Source: CBDCXE01 sp965223725 [NCBI: Nitrospinota bacterium] (GTDB taxonomy: Bacteria > Nitrospinota_A > UBA7883). From it: 64,000 bases of DNA. The stretch lies in contig CBDCXE010000006.1 in the NCBI GenBank assembly GCA_965223725.1, forward strand, positions 682,001 to 746,000, read 5' to 3'. The notes beneath the pieces were generated by a model. It was not told the origin of the DNA. It ran no database searches and worked only from the letters and a program-made list of their open reading frames with translations. Within the stretch, counting starts at the first letter, position 1; every line of letters starts with the position of its first letter. Made by a program: the position numbers and the translations under genes. This document shows, in pieces, positions 1 through 8,067 of the stretch.

Positions 1-75
1 AATGTTGTTCAGCCCGGTTTTTAACACACGTCGCCCGACCTTGCCGAACACATCTCCAATGGAAAGAATTTTCAT
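1..75 (-). CDS. ymdB: YmdB-family metallophosphoesterase, N-terminus only (partial)
   Basis: The first 25 codons run off the left edge. The protein starts MKILSIGDVFGKVGRR, the N-terminal metal-binding GD(V)xGxxGR signature of the YmdB/TIGR00282 calcineurin-like phosphodiesterases. The ATG lies 3 nt after the rny stop codon, so the two are probably co-transcribed and translationally coupled. The rny-ymdB pairing is a known conserved neighbourhood. YmdB proteins hydrolyse 2',3'-cyclic nucleotides in vitro. The rest of the active site is outside the window, so integrity cannot be judged. Confidence 0.8.
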   Translation of the reverse strand, partial: MKILSIGDVFGKVGRRVLKTGLNNI

Positions 76-78
76 AGA

Positions 79-1632
79 TTATTTGGCGCACTCTGTTGAC
101 CGGGTTTCCCGTATGACAGTAACCTTGATTTCACCAGGGTAGGCCAGCTCGTTTTCAATCTTCCGCGCGATATCCTTCGCCAGGAAAAAAGCTTCGTTAT
201 CATGGATTGTCTCCGGCTCCACAACCACCCGGACCTCGCGGCCTGCCTGAATGGCGTATGTCCTGCCAACACCATTGAAGGAGTCGCCGATCTCTTCTAG
301 CTTCTGCATCCTTTTGATATATGTCTGCAGCATCTCTTTACGGGCGCCCGGCCTGGATGCCGACAACGCGTCGGAAGCGGCGACGAGTATGGAAATAATG
401 GAGTCCGCCGGCACATCTTCATGATGGGAGGCGATGGAGTTGAGCACTACTTTCGGTTCGTTATATCGCCGGGCCACGTCGAACCCTATCTGTGTATGGC
501 TGCCTTCCAAATTGTGATCCAACGCTTTGCCGATGTCGTGCAGCAGGCCCGCTCTCCGGGCAAGCTTTACATTTTGGCCTAGCTCCGCGGCCATCATCCC
601 ACACAAAAACCCAACCTCCACAGAATGGGCAAGCACGTTTTGTGAGTAGCTGGTTCTGTATCTCAACCGTCCCAACAGCTTGATCAATTCCGGATGAATC
701 CTATCGAGACCCAGCTCGAAGCATGCTTTTTCACCCTCTTTTTGCATCTGTTCATCCAGCTCAGCGGTCACTTTTTCGACGGTGTCTTCTATTCTGCCTG
801 GATGTATTCTGCCATCGTGGATCAGTTTTTCCAGCGTTTGCCGGGCAATCTCCCGTTTTACCAGATCAAAACAGGAAAGAATGACGGCATTGGGTGTATC
901 ATCAATAATGATATCCACACCGGTGGCAACTTCCAGAGCGCGAATATTGCGTCCTTCCCGGCCTATGATCCGTCCTTTCATTTCATCATTGGGCAGGTCT
1001 ACAACAGACACAGTGTTTTCCGCGGCGTAGTCGGATGAATGGCGTTGCACTGCCTGGGCTATTATATAGCGAGCTTTTTCCAGGGCTGTTTTATTAGTTT
1101 CTTCTTCTATTTTTTTAATATTATTCGTGGATTCCAGCCTTGTCTCTTCCAGCAGGCTGTTTTTAAGCTCTTCCTTTGCCTGATCCGCGCTCAACCCGGA
1201 CAGTTCCTGTAGCTTCTGTTTTTGAGATTCTATTATTTTATTTGATTCACTGATTTTCTCATTCAATCCAGATTCCAGCTTCTCGATACTCTGCCTTTTA
1301 TCGTCCAGAGATTTCTCTTGCCGATCAAGCTGTTCCAGTTTTTCATCCAAAGATAATTCCCGTTGTAGCAACCGCTTTTCGATTTTTTCGATCTCTCTTT
1401 TTTTTGTATCCATTTTCGATTCGAGCTCTGACTGTGTCTGGAGAGCCTTTTCCTTGGCAGAGATCTCAGCTTCTTTCTTTATGTTTTCTGCGGCAAGTTT
1501 TGCCTGATCAAGCAGTTTTTCAGACTCCTCCTCCAGCTGTTTTGTTTTATTGACAAAAAGCTGTTTTTGCAAAAACCATCCTGTGCCTGCGCCCAGGCCT
1601 AGGGCTACAATTGCTAAAATAAACATTTCCAT
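79..1632 (-). CDS. rny: Ribonuclease Y
   Basis: Membrane-anchored endoribonuclease that starts mRNA decay. About 517 aa, the usual family size, if the ATG at 1632 is used; it has AGAAGGA 9 nt upstream, while the longer ORF to 1680 adds an uncharacteristic tail. Order: an N-terminal membrane helix ([18 protein letters not shown]), a long charged coiled coil (about residues 30-190), a KH domain containing [15 protein letters not shown], and an HD hydrolase domain with the metal-binding pair in [12 protein letters not shown]. The C-terminal end carries the conserved [13 protein letters not shown]. It sits directly upstream of ymdB. All catalytic motifs look intact. Confidence 0.97.
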   Translation of the reverse strand: MEMFILAIVALGLGAGTGWFLQKQLFVNKTKQLEEESEKLLDQAKLAAENIKKEAEISAKEKALQTQSELESKMDTKKREIEKIEKRLLQRELSLDEKLEQLDRQEKSLDDKRQSIEKLESGLNEKISESNKIIESQKQKLQELSGLSADQAKEELKNSLLEETRLESTNNIKKIEEETNKTALEKARYIIAQAVQRHSSDYAAENTVSVVDLPNDEMKGRIIGREGRNIRALEVATGVDIIIDDTPNAVILSCFDLVKREIARQTLEKLIHDGRIHPGRIEDTVEKVTAELDEQMQKEGEKACFELGLDRIHPELIKLLGRLRYRTSYSQNVLAHSVEVGFLCGMMAAELGQNVKLARRAGLLHDIGKALDHNLEGSHTQIGFDVARRYNEPKVVLNSIASHHEDVPADSIISILVAASDALSASRPGARKEMLQTYIKRMQKLEEIGDSFNGVGRTYAIQAGREVRVVVEPETIHDNEAFFLAKDIARKIENELAYPGEIKVTVIRETRSTECAK

Positions 1633-1737
1633 GCCTTTTAGTCCTTCTATAACATGGTTGATACATGCAATACCGCCCACGCGATATTATAATCAGGCGA
1701 CCCAGAGCAAGCTAACGCTTGAAGTTTTCAGTGACAG

Positions 1738-2031
1738 CTAAACTGCCAGCCAGCGCGAAGTGAGTTGTAAATTTGCAGGAATACGTGAATTGGCTGAAAT
1801 ATCAGCAAAATTCCGATTGGTAAATTTTGTTTTTAATAATTTGTCTTCAACATGTGAAGAGACTACAAAAACTTTATCGCCGCAAAATAACTTGTTCGCG
1901 ACGCTTTTTTTCACGATTCCATTGGTTGAGCTAAAAGCATAAGAGCAGATTTGATCAACAGATCCAAACCCGAAATGGTATGCAAATAAGAACAACGCTA
2001 AAACAGCAGCACTTGCTAAAAATTCAATCAT
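1738..2031 (-). CDS. Small hypothetical membrane-anchored protein
   Basis: A 97-aa ORF that I do not recognise. Residues 1-20 form a hydrophobic segment (MIEFLASAAVLALFLFAYHF) followed by a polar domain with cysteines near positions 29 and 49, so it may be a type II membrane protein or carry an uncleaved signal. Only a weak AGGCG precedes the ATG. It stands alone between rny and a long AT-rich spacer. The sequence is plausible as protein (a clear hydrophobic/polar division) but no family motif was identified, so it could also be a chance ORF. Confidence 0.4.
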   Translation of the reverse strand: MIEFLASAAVLALFLFAYHFGFGSVDQICSYAFSSTNGIVKKSVANKLFCGDKVFVVSSHVEDKLLKTKFTNRNFADISANSRIPANLQLTSRWLAV

Positions 2032-2083
2032 AACGCCTATAATTGCTCGGGCTTCCTGCCGAATTCTTCATATATAATATCCC

Positions 2084-2139
2084 CCGGTCCGCGACGTGTG
2101 GTTCGATCTTTTGAACCTGGATAACCAGGTGGTCGCCGG
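2084..2139. other. Palindromic structured element (possible interspersed repeat or RNA)
   Basis: GCGAC at 2091-2095 pairs with GTCGC at 2132-2136. Inside, two competing hairpins share the bases ACC: GGTTC (2100-2104) with GAACC (2113-2117), and ACCTGG (2115-2120) with CCAGGT (2125-2130) across an ATAA loop. Both strands stay open for about 38 codons without a start. No second copy was found in this window. Identity unknown. Confidence 0.35.
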
Positions 2140-2779
2140 CTTGACACTATCAGGCTTTCCAGTGAACCTGGACTTGCTCAACAAGCGTCATAGTTAGCAA
2201 CCTGCATTAAAGTGTTGGCTCAAAAAATCTTCGCCACTTCGCTCGCGGCAGGGGAAATTTCACAAGAGTTAAAATAACCAGCAATATTTCCCTTATCTTG
2301 TTTGTTTTTATATCATAGTTCCTGTTTAACCTCAATGGAAAACAGATGGAGCGCGCGCCAACTGCCACTTTTTGTCCAATTTTTGTCACAACTGCTGCCG
2401 ACGATCTACAAATTTTGGTAAATAATCAGCAGAAAAATAATTGTATATTACATAAGCCTTTTAATATCATGACAGTATATTCTGGCGCCAATTTTGTATT
2501 TAAATTTAATCAGAATTGAGCATTTTATTGTGTTCAACAAAATATTACATAAATGAATAGCGATAAAAATCATGAAAGTTTCGATAAGGGACAGAGCGAG
2601 GCACTACTTTAACCCGCTCCATGTATATTGCTCACTTACGACCGTTATCAGAAAAGAGCAGGCGTTACGCGCTTCCAAAATTTATGAGAATAGAATTTAC
2701 AACAGCCGTTTACTCGGTATGTTCTAAAATTAAGTACATACTTTTGCAGTAAAAAGCCATGTGACAGTTTTGATATTGG

Positions 2780-2808
2780 TTGACTCTGTTAATTGATGTT
2801 TTTATACT
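2780..2808 (+). promoter_or_regulatory. Sigma70-type promoter for the Cys-rich lipoprotein
   Basis: TTGACT (2780-2785), a 17-nt spacer, then TATACT (2803-2808). The start would be near 2815, giving a leader of about 60 nt to the ATG at 2875. Both hexamers differ from consensus at one position. Confidence 0.6.
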
Positions 2809-2874
2809 GGAATGGTGGCAACAGTGTGTATATAACAAAATGGAGGCAAAGCGGCCGCCGCTTTATTGTGATTC

Positions 2875-3687
2875 ATGAAAAAATTTACAAAATCATTTCT
2901 TGTATGCTCAATCATATTAGTCGCTTTCGCTTCGTGCGCAAAAAATAATAATGAATCTAAGGCAAGTGATGTTACCGGGTTTTGGGTCGGCATTGGCACC
3001 TTTCTAAGAAATTGTCAAAATCCACCAGATCCATGCAGGTGGAACGCTTCGTACTCGCTTGATCTTGTGCAGAATGGCGTCGACGTGACAGGGCAGATGG
3101 ACTTTACATTGGTGGTGGATGAAAAACTTAACCCGGGCGCGAATTGCGATTCATTTTTGAGTAATGGCTCCATTTCCAACGGTATCGTGAATGATAACAA
3201 CTTCTCTTTTGTTGATACTGGTGGAAACCAGTGGGAGATGAAATTTACTGAAGATCGCATGAAAGGTATCGCTGGCAACTCTGTGGAAAACTGTTCTCAG
3301 GTTAAATCGGATGATCTTTCTGCCGTAAAAGAGAAAAAGGGTGAAGTGGGAGGTCCGCAGACACCTATGACATGGCGGAACGTTGATGAGTGTGATGACA
3401 ACATGAATGTTAACTATAAGTTTTTTGATTGCACTAACAACGAATGTTTTAGCCAGGTATGGCCCGAAGCGCCTGATTTTTATCAAACATCAGGACTTGA
3501 CGCTACTAATATCAAAGTTATAGAGTGTCCACGCGCCGCGAAGGTTTGCGTTGGGGCCCTGTCAGAGGATGGGACAAAAAAATGGGGTGTTGGGTTTGAC
3601 GCCAAAGATGACTGCCTTGAATGTTGCTATTTTTGTGAAGAATCAGAGACTGCGTTTTTCCCGTTTCAATGCGAAAACGCTAAATAG
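2875..3687 (+). CDS. Cysteine-rich lipoprotein of unknown function
   Basis: 270 aa, not recognised. The N-terminus is a lipoprotein-like signal (MKKFTKSFLVCSIILVAFASC) with the candidate lipidated Cys at residue 21; Phe at -3 of the lipobox is unusual. The mature part begins with a polar linker, then a segment with beta-barrel/lipocalin-like spacing (VTGFWVGIG), and is rich in cysteine: about 14 further Cys, clustered near the end in DDCLECCYFCEES. This suggests a disulfide-stabilised or metal-binding periplasmic or surface protein. It has its own promoter and no operon partner. Exported state is well supported; function is not. Confidence 0.75.
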   Translation: MKKFTKSFLVCSIILVAFASCAKNNNESKASDVTGFWVGIGTFLRNCQNPPDPCRWNASYSLDLVQNGVDVTGQMDFTLVVDEKLNPGANCDSFLSNGSISNGIVNDNNFSFVDTGGNQWEMKFTEDRMKGIAGNSVENCSQVKSDDLSAVKEKKGEVGGPQTPMTWRNVDECDDNMNVNYKFFDCTNNECFSQVWPEAPDFYQTSGLDATNIKVIECPRAAKVCVGALSEDGTKKWGVGFDAKDDCLECCYFCEESETAFFPFQCENAK

Positions 3688-3868
3688 TAGTATGCTTGAA
3701 CAGCGTACTAATTTCCATATCCGGCGCGCAAGTCTGTATTTGGATTTTAGATATCAGTCGAATACTGGACCAGTTTCGCTTAGCAAATAGCAGGTTTTCA
3801 TTGATGTACCCCGAGGCAATCAAACGCGTAGGCTTTGATGTCTTTATATTTCTGGGAGTTTAAGTGTC

Positions 3869-5335
3869 ATGGGCGCTCCCGATCGCAAATCATCTAATGA
3901 TGTGAATGGCGACACCAGCACGATTCTGCCGTTTAAATGGGGCGCTAAAGGCTCTACATACAAAAAAGCGTCTGTTCCCCTGGCATTGCAAATGGTCTCC
4001 GATGGGGTGATTGCAGTTGGCCTGCTTTTTATCCTGACGATATTACGCCATAACGATTTCGACAATCATTACCGTCTGCTTGCTGTGATGACGTTGCTTT
4101 TGATGGGTATATTTTATAACAACCTTGGGGTGTATGGAAAACAAACCAACACATATATTGTATTCAAGTCTTTGCTCAAAGCGTGGATCTCTGTGATTGT
4201 ATGTTTGGTTTTCATCAGCTTTACGGTCAAGGTATCGGAAGAATTTTCTAGGCAAGTGATACTGGCCTGGATACCTTTGACATTTGTGATGCAGTTTGCC
4301 GTCCACATAATACTGCCAACAATGTTCTATGAGTACAAGGGAGAGGCGGGAAAAGATGAGAACGCGATAGTGTTGGGTACCGGGCGATTAAGCAACTATC
4401 TTGCTCATAATATAAATGAAAACCCATGGCTCAATGTGAAAGTGATAGGTGTCGTGGATGATAGCGAAACATCCGGTGAGGAGTGGGATTTTCCTGGTGT
4501 CCCTTTTCTTGGGAGAGTGGTTGACCTGTCTAAGATAATTGATGAGAACAATATTAAAAGTGTTTTCATATCAAAGCCTATAGAGTATACAGAAAAAATA
4601 AGTGGGTTGTATTTAAGCTTGCTGAATAAAAATGTTGATATATTCTGGGCGCCAGATATTTTCGGGATGACGCTTATAAATCCGAGTGTGAAGGAAATAG
4701 GCGGTATCCCTGTCCTTGCGTTGTCAGAGACACCGCTTATCGGTAGTCAAGCGTATATAAAATCGCTGTTCGACAAGATAATGGCGTCTATAGCTTTGAT
4801 CATAGCCAGCCCTGTGATGCTGATCACTGCCATTGCGATTAAAGTCACATCACCCGGGCCGGTTATATTCAAACAGAAAAGACATGGCTGGAACGACCAG
4901 GTGTTCGATATATGGAAGTTTCGCAGCATGTATTACGTAAAAGAGAAAGAAGGAGAAGTAAATCAGGCGACCAAGGATGACGCGCGGGTGACCTGGGTAG
5001 GGCGTATTATACGTAGAACCAGCATAGATGAGCTTCCGCAATTTTTTAATGTGCTATCGGGCTCTATGTCCATGGTGGGGCCAAGGCCGCACCCGGTTGA
5101 TTACAATTTCCATTTTGCGAAACTGATCAATGCGTATTTCGCCCGACACAGGATCAAGCCTGGCATCACCGGCCTGGCCCAGGTCAATGGCTTTCGGGGC
5201 GAGACCGACACGGTCGATAAAATGGAAAAACGTGTTGAGTATGATATAGAATATATAAACAACTGGTCTATATGGCTGGATATAAAAATTTTAGTAAAAA
5301 CAATATTTGTACTGTTTTCCAAAAACGCATACTAA
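3869..5335 (+). CDS. Undecaprenyl-phosphate sugar-1-phosphate transferase (WcaJ/WbaP type)
   Basis: Polyprenyl glycosylphosphotransferase that loads the first sugar phosphate onto undecaprenyl phosphate for exopolysaccharide synthesis. 488 aa with the full two-part layout: four N-terminal membrane helices, a Rossmann-like CoA-binding-type middle domain (IVLGTGRLSNYLAHN), a fifth hydrophobic helix (about 305-330), and the catalytic bac_transf domain with FKQKRHGWNDQVFDIWKFRS, RRTSIDELPQFFNVL, MVGPRPHP and RHRIKPGITGLAQVNGFRG. GGGAG stands 10 nt before the ATG. No other polysaccharide genes adjoin it, so the acceptor pathway lies elsewhere. The exact sugar cannot be read from the sequence. Confidence 0.93.
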   Translation: MGAPDRKSSNDVNGDTSTILPFKWGAKGSTYKKASVPLALQMVSDGVIAVGLLFILTILRHNDFDNHYRLLAVMTLLLMGIFYNNLGVYGKQTNTYIVFKSLLKAWISVIVCLVFISFTVKVSEEFSRQVILAWIPLTFVMQFAVHIILPTMFYEYKGEAGKDENAIVLGTGRLSNYLAHNINENPWLNVKVIGVVDDSETSGEEWDFPGVPFLGRVVDLSKIIDENNIKSVFISKPIEYTEKISGLYLSLLNKNVDIFWAPDIFGMTLINPSVKEIGGIPVLALSETPLIGSQAYIKSLFDKIMASIALIIASPVMLITAIAIKVTSPGPVIFKQKRHGWNDQVFDIWKFRSMYYVKEKEGEVNQATKDDARVTWVGRIIRRTSIDELPQFFNVLSGSMSMVGPRPHPVDYNFHFAKLINAYFARHRIKPGITGLAQVNGFRGETDTVDKMEKRVEYDIEYINNWSIWLDIKILVKTIFVLFSKNAY

Positions 5336-5477
5336 CCATTCAGGATAGCGATAAATATTTATGTGACTTTATAAAATATTTCCGGATGTGTCATTACAGA
5401 AGTATTAACTATTATATGATGCTTTATATGAACAGTTTTTCTCCCTTTTCCGCCCGCCATTTCCCCTGGCTTGAAGC

Positions 5478-7502
5478 ATGAAAGTAACCGCCGCAAAAAT
5501 GTCGATTGGCATAGTTATATTTTCGTTCGCGCTGGTATGGTTATGGGAATTCATCACCGAACCTTATTTAGGATCTATTTTACTATTTGAAACCTATGAG
5601 GAAAGCCTGGAGGATAAATGGAGAGAAGTCGCTTTTTCAGTAAGCCTGGTTTCGATAGCTATTATTTTGCCTTTGCTTTATATATTACACACAGAAAAAC
5701 TGAGAAATAAGGTAAATGATGAATTAAACCAGATTTTTGATCTCTCTCCAGACATGATCTGCTCTGGCACTGTGGATGGCTATTTTCTCCGGGTTAATTC
5801 TTCATTTAAAAAGATCCTGGGATATGATGAAAGGGAAATGATCGGAACATCATTCTTTGAATATATCCACCCAGATGATCGCGCGAAAACTATGGAATCG
5901 ATTAAAAAAACATTTACCGGCAGCGGGATCAATCTGATAGAAAACCGGTATATCTGCAAAGACGGATCCATCAAATGGATATCCTGGTCCACGCAAATTT
6001 TGCAGGAGGAGGGTCATTTTTTCGGCGTGGGTCGGGACATTACAGAATGGAAAAAGGTTGAGCGGGACCTGTTGGTAAAAAATTATGCGATAGATTCATC
6101 TATCCATGCCATTGCAATGGCTGACCCGGTGGGAACAATAACTTATGTAAATGACAAACTCCTTGAAATGTTCCGGTATGACAGCGCTGAAGAATTGATC
6201 GGTAAAAATACCGAAGTATTCAAATCGGACGAATGGGAAGAAGTGCCTATAATCAAAATATTGCGCGAGCATGGAGAGTGGAGCGGAGAGATGATATCTG
6301 CAAGAAAAGACGGCAGTTCATTCAGCGCCCAGGTTTACGCCAATACAGTGAAGGATGGCAACCAGGACATGGTTTGCATGATGGGCTCCCTTGTGGATAT
6401 TACGGATAAAAAAAGAGCGGATGAAGAGCTGATGATCGCCAAAACCAGGGCAGAGGAGGCCAGAAACGAAAAGGAACGCTATATCTCCCTGATTGCCCAG
6501 GATTTGAAAACCCCGTTTACATCGCTCGTATTACTCCTGCAATTGGTGATGACAGATAACGAAGTTAACTTGCCCGATGAGTATAAGGAGCGATTCAAGT
6601 CGTCCATCGTTGAGGTTGATCAGGCGGTGCGGCTGATCAATGAAGTGATCCACGCCAGCCAGTTTCAAACGGGGCAGATAAAGCTGAAAAAATCATTTTT
6701 TGACGGCAATGAAGTTGCTTTTCAGGTTGCCGCCAACTTTGGTCATTTGGCGGAGGAAAAAGGTATCAGGCTTGTAAACAATGTGCCCGAGCGGACCCGG
6801 TTGTATGGTGATCCAGCGCTGTATACAGAGATATTACAGAACATCATATCGAATGCTATAAAATATTCGAACAAAGGCGCCCGGGTGACAATATTCGCGT
6901 TGAATAATGAGCCTGCCACCATCGCAGTGAGTGATAATGGAACCGGTATCTCTGAATCATTTCAAAATGATATTTTCCGACATGATGTAAGAACCAGTAA
7001 AGTGGGTACCATAGGCGAGAGGGGTTCCGGGTTTGGGCTGCCTATCAGCAAAGATATTATAGAAGCCCATGGTGGCGCTCTCCGGTTCGAAACCGAAGCA
7101 GACAAAGGAACTACATTTTACATAGGATTGCCTGAAGTAACACCAGAAGTGCTTGTTGTGGACAATGACGAGGTTTCCATCAGCGCAATCAGAAAGATTT
7201 TACCAAAGTATAATATTGATGTACGGTTAACTTGGGGTGGGGCTGAAGCGCTTGCCGCTATTAAAGAGAAAAAGCCACATCTAATAATATGCGATACTAA
7301 CCTATCAGATATAGATTATGGCAAGTTTATTACAACAATAAAGAATAACCCGGAAACCGCAAATATACCGTTACTGGTGATGGATAGAGGGGAAGACTAT
7401 AATATATTTGAGAAAATAAAGCCGATTCAACAACGCGATGTAGTGAGGAAACCGCTCCAAGAAGGAAAGCTTGTGAAGCAAGTCCTTGATTATATTGTAT
7501 GA
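5478..7502 (+). CDS. PAS-PAS hybrid histidine kinase-like protein lacking the phospho-acceptor His
   Basis: 674 aa inner-membrane sensor. Two membrane helices (about 6-25 and 50-70) flank a short periplasmic loop; PAS domains lie at about 82-195 and 200-315, the dimerisation helix at about 325-400, the HATPase domain at about 435-550 and a receiver at about 553-672. The H-box reads AQDLKTPF where the family has SHELRTPL: the His is Gln341 (codon CAG, 6498-6500). The ATP site looks intact (NIISNAIKYS, DNGTGI, GSGFGLPIS). The receiver keeps its Asp606 and the late RKP lysine but has Met where Thr/Ser is usual. It may bind ATP and sense ligands without autophosphorylating on the normal residue. 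It precedes another two-component pair. Confidence 0.9.
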   Translation: MKVTAAKMSIGIVIFSFALVWLWEFITEPYLGSILLFETYEESLEDKWREVAFSVSLVSIAIILPLLYILHTEKLRNKVNDELNQIFDLSPDMICSGTVDGYFLRVNSSFKKILGYDEREMIGTSFFEYIHPDDRAKTMESIKKTFTGSGINLIENRYICKDGSIKWISWSTQILQEEGHFFGVGRDITEWKKVERDLLVKNYAIDSSIHAIAMADPVGTITYVNDKLLEMFRYDSAEELIGKNTEVFKSDEWEEVPIIKILREHGEWSGEMISARKDGSSFSAQVYANTVKDGNQDMVCMMGSLVDITDKKRADEELMIAKTRAEEARNEKERYISLIAQDLKTPFTSLVLLLQLVMTDNEVNLPDEYKERFKSSIVEVDQAVRLINEVIHASQFQTGQIKLKKSFFDGNEVAFQVAANFGHLAEEKGIRLVNNVPERTRLYGDPALYTEILQNIISNAIKYSNKGARVTIFALNNEPATIAVSDNGTGISESFQNDIFRHDVRTSKVGTIGERGSGFGLPISKDIIEAHGGALRFETEADKGTTFYIGLPEVTPEVLVVDNDEVSISAIRKILPKYNIDVRLTWGGAEALAAIKEKKPHLIICDTNLSDIDYGKFITTIKNNPETANIPLLVMDRGEDYNIFEKIKPIQQRDVVRKPLQEGKLVKQVLDYIV

Positions 7503-7619
7503 TATTATCATTCAATGCATAAAATAACATACCGTACAAGCTGAATATTAATATATCGTGTTGAGTCGTATTATACCAAACTCTAATATCCCGCCATTAA
7601 TATTATTATATATTTGATA

Positions 7620-7648
7620 TTGGCATCATGGCGAGTAAAGTGTATAAT
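7620..7648 (+). promoter_or_regulatory. Sigma70-type promoter upstream of the GAF/PAS kinase operon
   Basis: TTGGCA (7620-7625), a 17-nt spacer and a perfect TATAAT (7643-7648). The expected start is near 7655, upstream of the small ORF at 7711 and of the kinase-regulator pair. Confidence 0.65.
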
Positions 7649-7710
7649 AACTTTATATTAAGAGTGATCTTAATATAGAAATTATTTCATTTGAGAGTAA
7701 AGGTTGCATC

Positions 7711-8016
7711 TTGAAACGCGCAGGCAAAATTGAAAATATGATGCAAACAACTGCAATTAGGCCGAGATATCCTTTCGCAGTGTTGAACAATTCGGACAGT
7801 TTAAAACCAAAACGTTCAAAAGCATTCAATCTAACGTCCGCTAATAAAAATAATCTTACGGTAAACTTGTTAATACTGAATCGTAAACATCCAATATTTA
7901 AAGGTATTATAAAAAATATAGTATTTATGATACAACCAGAAAGTGTATTGCATAAATATTGCATAACTTATTTAAATTTAGACTGCTCCGCATCGGTTTC
8001 AGCGATGCATTGTTAA
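7711..8016 (+). CDS. Possible small hypothetical protein
   Basis: A 101-aa ORF from a TTG start with AAAGG 7 nt upstream, lying between a good promoter and the kinase gene 51 nt downstream. The product is basic at its N-terminus (MKRAGKIENMM) and shows no domain, signal peptide or membrane helix that I recognise. AT-rich sequence gives long chance ORFs, and the opposite strand is also open here, so the call rests only on the promoter, the Shine-Dalgarno and position. Confidence 0.27.
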   Translation: MKRAGKIENMMQTTAIRPRYPFAVLNNSDSLKPKRSKAFNLTSANKNNLTVNLLILNRKHPIFKGIIKNIVFMIQPESVLHKYCITYLNLDCSASVSAMHC

Positions 8017-8067
8017 AACCGTTTTAATAATTAAAGGGAAAGCTATAGACATCAGAGGAGACTACTG

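Larger units (their letters stand above)
2032..2874. other. AT-rich intergenic region with a structured element and a promoter
   Basis: 843 bases without a convincing gene. The left part (2081-2200) holds a palindromic, locally GC-rich element annotated separately. 2400-2760 is AT-rich, and short ORFs here lack Shine-Dalgarno sequences or family features. A good sigma70-type promoter lies at 2780-2808, just before the lipoprotein gene. Confidence 0.6.
7503..8067. other. AT-rich intergenic region upstream of the kinase-regulator pair
   Basis: 565 bases, strongly AT-rich. It carries a near-consensus promoter at 7620-7648 and one small ORF (7711-8016) with a Shine-Dalgarno. Otherwise it could be a leader of about 410 nt for the kinase gene at 8068. 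Confidence 0.6.

Noticed and set aside
2043-2078. TTGCTC...TATAAT as a promoter before the structured element
   Set aside because: The spacer is 24 nt, too long; no better -35 was found, so transcription of the element is unproven.
2207-2389. 60-aa minus-strand ORF in the 2-kb spacer
   Set aside because: No ribosome-binding site, no recognisable domain, and AT-rich background.
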